From: Bacteroidales bacterium
GTDB taxonomy: Bacteria > Bacteroidota > Bacteroidia > Bacteroidales > UBA7960
Length of the DNA: 20,156 nucleotides
Direction: 5' to 3'
Assembly: GCA_007130545.1 (NCBI GenBank)
Contig: SLSG01000323.1
Location: forward strand, 1 to 20,156
Shown piece after piece: positions 1 to 6,059 of the stretch. Position 1 is the first letter of the stretch, and the number at the start of each line of letters is the position of its first letter. The position numbers and the translations under genes are program-made. Under the pieces are notes generated by a model. The model was given only the letters and a program-made list of their open reading frames with translations. It did not search any database and had not been told where the DNA came from.

Positions 1-2459
1 CGTGCCAATCCCGGAAACAGGGCATTCAGCCTTCCGGCGAAGATCCAGCCCATGTCTCCGGTAAACGGGGTATGGCGGTACTGCAGATCTACCGACTGCC
101 CCCAGGGGGAACGCAGATCGCGGGGGACAGTCCGCCGCTGCCAGTAGGCGGTCAGCCGGTACTCCATGGTCTGCATGCGGTTGGCATTGAAAAAGGAGGG
201 CGTGTCGGCGGCTGATACAGCCTGGATGCGGGAGGTTCTCACAGAAGGGTTGAGCCCGAAAAAGTAAGGCCCCTTGCGGAAGCCAAGCGGCATGCTGGCC
301 CCGAAACGCAGGGTTTTCTCCCGCCACAGGAAAGGCTCCGGATCAGAATCGCCCCTTTGAAAGTAAGAGCGGCGCAGGCCTGTTTCCGCCCGCAGGTCAA
401 GTACCGGGTAAAAGCCATAATACCTGTATTGCAAATAATACTTCCCCAGCTCCTCATTCAGGTCATATTCATAGCCCAGGCTGGCGACCGAGGTGCTGAG
501 CATGTTTTGCGACATCAGCGAAAAGCCGGGCGTGACCCCCAAATTGTCAACATCCACCGAAAAGGGACCCCAGCTGTGGAAATTAAACAGCTTGGGAAAC
601 TTGTAATAGGGCAAGGCCAGGTATTCATGACGCGGAACCCGGCTGCGCTTGACCACGCCGGCCTCCTGTTCAGTAAGCGCCTCGTACCACCTCACGGAAT
701 GGTCTTCCACCTGTTCGAGCGGGACTCCGTCGATTGAGCCGGAATCGGACCTGGCCACCCGGTATCCCATGGACGAATAGGCTGACCAGATCATGTGCAG
801 GCCATCCGGGGAGACCGCCGCATCCAGGGCCCCGAACGGGGAAGACACCCACATTTCCACTTCCCGTGTCTGCAGGTCCAGGGCGTACACATTGTCCAGC
901 CCGGAAAAGGCCGCATTGAAAAGGAGCTTGCCCGGGGAAAGGTAGGCGGGACGGGAAATCTCGGTATGGCCCGCATGGAACAGGGTGATGAAACCATCCG
1001 CATCCCCGCCGGTCATCACGATGCGCTTGCCTTCTTCATCCAGGGCAATGGCAAACACATGCCGGCCGTCCGCATGCCATGCCGGCATCATCAGAAAGTC
1101 GTTGCCCGGGGTGGAAAAACGCTCCAGCGGCATGCCACTCAGGGCATCAATGATCACGATGGCGTAGTGGTTCTGGTCGCTTACTTCGGTCACGGCCACC
1201 TTGCTGCCATCTGGCGAAACGGCCGGGGCAAAATACCGGGTCTTGTTTGTTAGTTTCCTTTTTTTTCCGCTGGCCATGTCGAAAACATGCACCTCTGACC
1301 AGTTGCGGTGCTCCCAGCGGGGATCGGGGCGGAGCTCCGCCCACACCACCATGCTGCCGTTCGAAGAGAAAAACGGGGCCTGGAAAAACCCGGGAGTGAA
1401 CAGCTTCCGTTCATTTCCCAGGAGGTCCATTACCACCACCCGTGGAATATCCCCGAGCCCGGTTCGCAGGGCAATGAACGTACTGTCGCCGACAAAGGAA
1501 AGTTCCCGGTAACTGGTAAACAGCTTTTTATCGGGTGAGATGACCTCATGGCCGGTATAGTCATGGGCCTCCAGTTGCCTGGTCCAATGGTCCTCCAAAA
1601 CCCGGAAGGTCTCCCGGTACAACCCACTTTGATTGAGCCCGGTTTCCCTTCTGAGTGCAATGTTAAGGGGGGTGATCGTATAAGGCCTGCGGGCGATGTA
1701 CTCCATGACCTTGTCCCACAAATCCGCCCCGTGATGCACCCGGGAGCCTGCCACCATCTGGTAACCCAGTTCGTAATAATTGGGCACATGGTCCCGGAAG
1801 GATCCCAGCAGCGCTTTGTCAAACGAGTAAAGGCCCTTTTCCAGGACCTGGGCCCTCAGCCCTTGCTCAAATGCAGGAATCCGTCCCCTTCCGCCAGGGG
1901 TCAGGGCCGTCTCCGCCACCACGGCATCCCCCTCCATCCACCAAAGCGGATAGAACAGTCCGACCATGATCCCTGTTGCCTGCTCCCCCAGCAACAGGGT
2001 TAGCAGCCGCGTGATGCCCTGGTTCAGCTTGTCGATCTGTACCACATGCCGGAATTCGTGCACGGCCAGTCCTTCGAGCCAGTCAGATCCGTCATTGGTA
2101 GCCGGGGGATTGGTGAACATCTCCAGGCGGGCCGGCGCCCAGCTTACAAAGCCGTTGGGAATCACCGTCTGGCTGTGGATGATCACGGATACCTTGCGGG
2201 GCCTGTGTCCCAGGCTGTTGCTTCCCAGCTCATAGGCATATTCAAGCACATCGGCAATGTAGGCTGCCTGGTCCACGTAATTCTCCGGAAAGATCAACTG
2301 GAAATTTGCGGTATGGATCTGTTTCCAGCGCAAGGAAGCCGGGTCCTGACCCCAGGTAAAAAACTGTGCTTTTGCAGGCATCAAAGACCCTGGCATCAGA
2401 CCCGAAAGCAGGCCAAAAAACACCCCCAGAAGCAAAATACGACAGCCCCTTTTTTTCAT
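1..2459 (-). CDS. Exported HExxH peptidase-like protein with TolB-type beta-propeller and probable C-terminal barrel (3' end outside window)
   Basis: An uninterrupted frame runs from an ATG at 2459 to the left edge, giving 819 codons without a stop, so the C-terminus is missing. Residues 1-31 form a classical signal peptide: MKKR, a hydrophobic core, then a signal peptidase I site after AKA. A metallopeptidase-like HEFRH motif (HExxH, His134-Glu135-His138) follows within AVHEFRHVVQ. The middle has TolB/WD40-like blade signatures, with VSPDG at about 414 and again at about 549, and related WHADG and SPG turns between them. After roughly residue 600 alternating aromatic and polar stretches such as LGYEYDL and YLQYRYYG suggest an outer-membrane or surface beta-barrel. 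The protein is therefore probably in the periplasm or outer membrane. It starts 25 bases after the pseudouridine synthase gene and is likely co-transcribed with it. The family, rather than a precise function, is what I recognise. The substrate is unknown and the barrel is inferred. Confidence 0.85.
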   Translation of the reverse strand, partial: MKKRGCRILLLGVFFGLLSGLMPGSLMPAKAQFFTWGQDPASLRWKQIHTANFQLIFPENYVDQAAYIADVLEYAYELGSNSLGHRPRKVSVIIHSQTVIPNGFVSWAPARLEMFTNPPATNDGSDWLEGLAVHEFRHVVQIDKLNQGITRLLTLLLGEQATGIMVGLFYPLWWMEGDAVVAETALTPGGRGRIPAFEQGLRAQVLEKGLYSFDKALLGSFRDHVPNYYELGYQMVAGSRVHHGADLWDKVMEYIARRPYTITPLNIALRRETGLNQSGLYRETFRVLEDHWTRQLEAHDYTGHEVISPDKKLFTSYRELSFVGDSTFIALRTGLGDIPRVVVMDLLGNERKLFTPGFFQAPFFSSNGSMVVWAELRPDPRWEHRNWSEVHVFDMASGKKRKLTNKTRYFAPAVSPDGSKVAVTEVSDQNHYAIVIIDALSGMPLERFSTPGNDFLMMPAWHADGRHVFAIALDEEGKRIVMTGGDADGFITLFHAGHTEISRPAYLSPGKLLFNAAFSGLDNVYALDLQTREVEMWVSSPFGALDAAVSPDGLHMIWSAYSSMGYRVARSDSGSIDGVPLEQVEDHSVRWYEALTEQEAGVVKRSRVPRHEYLALPYYKFPKLFNFHSWGPFSVDVDNLGVTPGFSLMSQNMLSTSVASLGYEYDLNEELGKYYLQYRYYGFYPVLDLRAETGLRRSYFQRGDSDPEPFLWREKTLRFGASMPLGFRKGPYFFGLNPSVRTSRIQAVSAADTPSFFNANRMQTMEYRLTAYWQRRTVPRDLRSPWGQSVDLQYRHTPFTGDMGWIFAGRLNALFPGLA

Positions 2460-2484
2460 CGCATGTATTAAAAATCACCGTCCT

Positions 2485-3198
2485 TCACTGGTCCCCGAAA
2501 TACTGCCACAGCGGATCTCCTTCCGGCGGCGGTGCCACGATTTCAAGCCTTTGTTTGCTTACCGGATGCAGGAATGCCAGGGACCTGGCATGCAGATGGA
2601 TACTGGCATCCTGGTTCGAGCGGGGAAAGCCATATTTCAGGTCCCCTTTGATCGGACAGCCAATGGCCGCCAACTGGGCACGGATCTGGTGGTGCCGCCC
2701 GGTAAGCAACTCCACTTCCAGCAGGTAATACCGGTCACTGCTGCCCAGTATGCGGTACTTCAGCAGGGCGTTTTTGGCCCGGGGCGCATCCTCTGTGCAG
2801 ACGTAAGACTTGTTCTGCTTTTCGTTTTTTGCCAGGAAGTGTTCCAGCTGTCCTTCTGTTTCCGGTGGTTTTTCGGCCACCACGGCCCAGTATTTCTTTG
2901 ACAACTGGTGCTGCCTGAGCATTTCGTTGATACGGGCCAGGCCCTTGGAGGTCCGCGCAAAGATCACCAGTCCGCTGACCGGCCTGTCAATCCGGTGGGC
3001 CACGCCCAAAAAGGCCGCTCCCGGCTTGTTGTATTTGACGCGGATATACTCCTTCACGACATCCGACAAGGGTACATCACCTGTCTTGTCGCCCTGTACG
3101 ATCTCTGAAGGGCGCTTGTTGACGATGATATAGTGATTGTCTTCGTAAAGTACACGCTGCTCAAAGCGTGCAACCGGATCTGTGGGTTTGTCTGCCAT
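2485..3198 (-). CDS. RluA-family RNA pseudouridine synthase (no S4 domain)
   Basis: This 237-residue protein should isomerise uridine to pseudouridine in rRNA or tRNA in the cytoplasm. The catalytic motif HRIDRPVSGL lies at 68-77 with the nucleophilic Asp at 71. The family motif GRHHQIRAQLA is at 167-177 and GDLKYG at 185-190. There is no N-terminal S4 RNA-binding domain, so it resembles the short TruC/RluA-like members and not RluC or RluD. The target uridine cannot be predicted from sequence. The ATG at 3198 is 16 bases after the ferritin-like gene stop, and the surface-protein gene follows after 25 bases, which suggests a three-gene transcript with no obvious functional theme. Confidence 0.93.
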   Translation of the reverse strand: MADKPTDPVARFEQRVLYEDNHYIIVNKRPSEIVQGDKTGDVPLSDVVKEYIRVKYNKPGAAFLGVAHRIDRPVSGLVIFARTSKGLARINEMLRQHQLSKKYWAVVAEKPPETEGQLEHFLAKNEKQNKSYVCTEDAPRAKNALLKYRILGSSDRYYLLEVELLTGRHHQIRAQLAAIGCPIKGDLKYGFPRSNQDASIHLHARSLAFLHPVSKQRLEIVAPPPEGDPLWQYFGDQ

Positions 3199-3214
3199 GA
3201 AAATGCGCCGGCAA

Positions 3215-3721
3215 TTAAAACGGCCAGAAATTGTTGTCGTACCAAACCTGCTCGGTGAGTTGCTTGTTCAACTCGATCAGCAGCTTGTGGTGTCCCCTTT
3301 CCCAATTGGCCAGCCAGTCGTATAATTCCTTCTCGTTTGGATCCACAGCCTCCTGGGCGCGGGCTGAATAGACCTCGATGGACTTGTTCTCCATGTCGAT
3401 GGCGGCCGAGATCGCGGCGGCCTCGAAACCGGCACCGGAGATTTCCTTGATGACGGAATCGGTCAGGATGGTATTTGCAATGCTGTCGTCGCCTGAGGCC
3501 TTGTCCAGTTCGTTCTGGTCAAACTTTCCCGTTTTATGATAGTGAGACAGTTGTTTTTGCAGGAACTCAATATGCAGCTGCTCCTCATCGGCCATCACAT
3601 TGAAGATCTTTTTGACCCCTTCGCTGGTGGTCTGCTCCGCAACCTTTGCATAGAGTGCCTTGCCCCTGGCTTCCATGATGACCGCTTTTTTCAGGATATC
3701 GGTAACCGTGTTTGAAGTCAT
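3215..3721 (-). CDS. Ferritin-like (rubrerythrin-type) diiron protein
   Basis: This is a 168-residue four-helix protein with all six carboxylate and histidine ligands expected for a diiron site: Glu17 (MEARG), Glu47-x-x-His50 (EEQLH), Glu111 (MENKS) and Glu141-x-x-His144 (ERGHH). Rubrerythrin and erythrin family proteins with this core act in peroxide or oxygen defence or iron handling. No C-terminal rubredoxin Cys-x-x-Cys module is present, so it would need a separate electron donor if it is a peroxidase. An in-frame ATG 15 codons upstream (3766) is possible. I prefer 3721 because a TAAATTTG -7-like octamer at 3775-3768 would place the transcription start at or just inside the longer reading, and because the preceding 15 residues look like translated leader. 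It is the first gene of a leftward cluster. The exact reaction is unproven. Confidence 0.88.
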   Translation of the reverse strand: MTSNTVTDILKKAVIMEARGKALYAKVAEQTTSEGVKKIFNVMADEEQLHIEFLQKQLSHYHKTGKFDQNELDKASGDDSIANTILTDSVIKEISGAGFEAAAISAAIDMENKSIEVYSARAQEAVDPNEKELYDWLANWERGHHKLLIELNKQLTEQVWYDNNFWPF

Positions 3722-3767
3722 ATCGGATGGTTTTATTGGTTTATATTGACTTTTCGCTTCTGTCAAA

Positions 3768-3775
3768 CAAATTTA
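3768..3775 (-). promoter_or_regulatory. Candidate -7 element for the ferritin-like gene cluster
   Basis: Reading leftwards the octamer is TAAATTTG, a full match to the Bacteroidota -7 consensus TAnnTTTG. I see no good -33 TTTG at the usual 19-21 base distance. The predicted transcription start near 3761 leaves a leader of about 40 bases before the ATG at 3721. Confidence 0.4.
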
Positions 3776-3821
3776 GACTTTTTAATACAAAGACGGCTTT
3801 CCGGGGCCCAAAATAAAAGTG

Positions 3822-3829
3822 TATTTTTG
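3822..3829 (+). promoter_or_regulatory. Candidate -7 element for the kinase-RapZ/murU operon
   Basis: TATTTTTG matches the Bacteroidota TAnnTTTG consensus. The -33 region (around CTTTCC) is weak. Transcription would begin about 10 bases before the ATG at 3847, implying a very short leader without a Shine-Dalgarno sequence. Confidence 0.4.
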
Positions 3830-3846
3830 TCGGAAACCCCTTGTTT

Positions 3847-5295
3847 ATGGAGTGGGCAGTTGAGAAAGCCGTCGTGGAACTTTACCGGAACTGGAGCGGG
3901 CAAACCCCCTCAAGGCTGGTCCCCTTGCCACCCTCCGGTTCGAACAGGCAGTATTTTCGCCTGCTCGGAGCAGGAGAGCCGGTCATTGCGGCATTCAACC
4001 CGGATGTCAGGGAAAACAATGCCTTTCTGTACCTGAGCAGGCATTTTGCAGGCAAGGGACTTCCCGTACCAAAGGTCCTGGCAGCCGAAGAGGGAGATGC
4101 CCACTGCTACCTGCTGACCGACCTGGGAGATACGAGCCTTTTCTCGCTGCTGCCCGCACAGGCAGATGAACGCGGTTTTCCGGACGAGATTATCCGACTC
4201 TATAAAAAAACCATTGACTGGCTGGCGGTCTTCCAGGTAAAAGGCGCAGAGGGACTGGACTTCGGCATCTGTTATCCGCGGCACGCATTTGACCGGCACT
4301 CGATGATGTGGGACCTGAATTACTTTAAGTATTACTTCCTGAAGTTGTCGGGGGTCCCGTTCGATGAGCAGAAACTGGAAGACGATTTTGAGCGCTTCAC
4401 CGCCAGGCTGCTGGAAGTGGACAATGCCTTTTTCATGTACCGCGACTTCCAGTCCAGGAATGTGATGGTGGTCGACGGGGAGCCCTGGTTTATTGACTAC
4501 CAGGGCGGAAGGCGGGGCGCCCTGCAGTACGATATTGCCTCCCTTTTGTTCGACGCCAAGGCCAACATCCCTTTCGGGCAGCGGACGGAGCTGCTTGGCC
4601 ATTATATAGACAAGGTTTCCAGGCTGTTGACTTTGGATCCGGATCGCTTCCGAAGCTCGTTCTTTGACTTCGTACTGCTGCGTATTATGCAGGCACTGGG
4701 TACTTACGGGTTTCGTGGCGGGGTAGAGAAAAAAACACTTTTCCTTCAGAGCGTGCCCTATGCTCTGAACAACCTCCGGTGGATCATCGGAAACGGACTG
4801 CTGCCCGGCCATATCCCTTACCTGTCGGGCCTGATTGAAAGGATCGCCTCGGCTGACCCGGCTGATATTTTAAGTCCGACACCATCAGATGGCCTTACCC
4901 TGCAGATCAGAAGTTTCTCCTACAAACGCGGGATACCCGCCGACAACAGCGGGAATGGCGGTGGCTTCGTATTCGATTGCAGGGCACTTCCCAACCCGGG
5001 CCGCCAACCGGAAATGCGGGCACTCACCGGCAGGGACCGGGAAGTGAGGGGGCTGCTGCAGAAGGAACCTTCGGTGGAGCAGTTCCTGAAGCCGGTCGAA
5101 GGGCTGGTTGGCAATGCCGTGGAAAATTACCTTTCAAGGGGATTCAACAGCCTGATGGTCAGTTTCGGATGCACGGGCGGGCAACACCGTTCGGTTTACT
5201 GTGCCGAGAAACTGGCAAAGTCCCTGGGTAAAAAATACCCGGTCAAAATCGAGCTTGTCCATTGCGAACAGCCATACTGGCCTATACAAACCTGA
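3847..5295 (+). CDS. AmgK-like amino-sugar kinase fused to a RapZ C-terminal domain
   Basis: The 482-residue product has two modules. Residues 1 to about 335 form an aminoglycoside-phosphotransferase/choline-kinase-like fold. It has the catalytic loop YRDFQSRN (Asp200, Asn205; Tyr replaces the usual first His) and the metal-binding FIDYQ (Asp217). Residues from about 350 match the C-terminal domain of RapZ: FSYKRG at 357-362, DCRALPNPG at 377-385, then a TGRD stretch, then FGCTGGQHRSVY at 440-451. The RapZ N-terminal P-loop NTPase domain is absent, with the kinase in its place. AmgK phosphorylates MurNAc or GlcNAc at C1 in peptidoglycan recycling. E. coli RapZ-C senses glucosamine-6-phosphate and binds GlmZ RNA. 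The next gene, 10 bases on, encodes the cognate MurU-like enzyme, which strongly supports the MurNAc kinase reading. I chose the ATG at 3847 over an upstream TTG at 3841. Kinase substrate specificity and the role of the RapZ domain are inferred. Confidence 0.9.
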   Translation: MEWAVEKAVVELYRNWSGQTPSRLVPLPPSGSNRQYFRLLGAGEPVIAAFNPDVRENNAFLYLSRHFAGKGLPVPKVLAAEEGDAHCYLLTDLGDTSLFSLLPAQADERGFPDEIIRLYKKTIDWLAVFQVKGAEGLDFGICYPRHAFDRHSMMWDLNYFKYYFLKLSGVPFDEQKLEDDFERFTARLLEVDNAFFMYRDFQSRNVMVVDGEPWFIDYQGGRRGALQYDIASLLFDAKANIPFGQRTELLGHYIDKVSRLLTLDPDRFRSSFFDFVLLRIMQALGTYGFRGGVEKKTLFLQSVPYALNNLRWIIGNGLLPGHIPYLSGLIERIASADPADILSPTPSDGLTLQIRSFSYKRGIPADNSGNGGGFVFDCRALPNPGRQPEMRALTGRDREVRGLLQKEPSVEQFLKPVEGLVGNAVENYLSRGFNSLMVSFGCTGGQHRSVYCAEKLAKSLGKKYPVKIELVHCEQPYWPIQT

Positions 5296-5305
5296 GCGAC
5301 CTGGC

Positions 5306-6055
5306 ATGAAGGCGATGATCTTTGCAGCGGGACTTGGAACGCGGCTGGCCCCATTTACCAGCCAGGCCCCAAAGGCGCTTGTGCCGCTGGGAGGCAAGCC
5401 GATGCTGCAAAGGGTCGCGGAAAAACTGATCGATGCCGGGGCCACGACCATCGTGGTGAATGTGCACCATTATGCGGACCAGGTAGCAGACTTTCTTAAG
5501 GGCCTGAACGGGCCAGGCGTGAAGTTTATCATTTCTGAGGAATCAAAGCTGCTGCTGGAAACCGGGGGTGGATTGAAAAAAGCCGCTTGTCATTTGGGGG
5601 GAGTCGGACCCGTGATTCTGCACAATGCTGATGTACTGAGCGACATCGACCTCGGAGGAATGGTACGCCAGCACCTTTCCTCCGGCGCGATGGCTACCCT
5701 GGCCGTGAGCCGCAGGACTTCCACAAGGTATTTTCTGTGGGATGAAGGCGGACGGCTGGGCGGCTGGGAGAACAGGACGACCGGCGAAAGGATACGATGC
5801 AAAGAACACAGCAAAACGGCTCTTGAACCAATGGCTTTCAGCGGGATCCACGTGATCGATGTCGGATTGTTCAGGCATTTTCCGGAGGCAGATGTGTTCT
5901 CCATCAACCAGGTGTACCTGCGCCTGGCAGCGACCCATCCGGTCATTCGCTATGTGCATGACCACCGGTTCTGGGCAGACATCGGCACACCCGATAAGCT
6001 ACGACAGGCAGAGCAGTTGTATCAAAGGGAGCGGGAACGTTTTGAAATTAAATGA
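5306..6055 (+). CDS. murU: MurU-like sugar-1-phosphate nucleotidyltransferase (probable MurNAc-1-P uridylyltransferase)
   Basis: The 249-residue enzyme has a GT-A nucleotidyltransferase fold. The N-terminal signature is AAGLGTRLAPFTSQAPKALV at 7-26, with the catalytic Lys at 23. ETGGG at 85-89, NAD at 107-109 (metal-binding Asp) and DIGTP at 225-229 follow the usual order. MurU converts UTP and MurNAc-alpha-1-phosphate into UDP-MurNAc plus pyrophosphate, bypassing de novo MurA/MurB synthesis. The length fits single-domain MurU proteins and is too short for GlmU or the longer mannose-1-phosphate enzymes. The assignment leans on its position directly behind the AmgK-like kinase gene. Without that neighbour, a generic glucose-1-phosphate thymidylyltransferase-like or heptose nucleotidyltransferase would be possible. 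The ATG at 5306 aligns with the family N-terminus. The stop is 4 bases before the next start. Confidence 0.85.
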   Translation: MKAMIFAAGLGTRLAPFTSQAPKALVPLGGKPMLQRVAEKLIDAGATTIVVNVHHYADQVADFLKGLNGPGVKFIISEESKLLLETGGGLKKAACHLGGVGPVILHNADVLSDIDLGGMVRQHLSSGAMATLAVSRRTSTRYFLWDEGGRLGGWENRTTGERIRCKEHSKTALEPMAFSGIHVIDVGLFRHFPEADVFSINQVYLRLAATHPVIRYVHDHRFWADIGTPDKLRQAEQLYQRERERFEIK

Positions 6056-6059
6056 ACCT

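Noticed and set aside
1..2459. Frameshifted or broken gene at the left edge
   Set aside because: Short frames on both strands gave that impression, but one minus-strand frame is open continuously from 2459 to base 1. It is simply truncated by the window.
3722..3766. Fifteen-residue N-terminal extension of the ferritin-like protein
   Set aside because: It starts at or upstream of the inferred transcription start, and the ATG at 3721 gives the normal family length.
3910..4812. 300-codon open frame on the minus strand opposite the kinase domain
   Set aside because: It is the shadow of a conserved enzyme gene, with no domain features and no promoter or spacing support.
5201..5305. Upstream start for the MurU-like protein inside the kinase gene
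   Set aside because: The extension re-reads the RapZ-domain codons in another frame. The ATG at 5306 begins the conserved MKAMIFAAGLGTR N-terminus.
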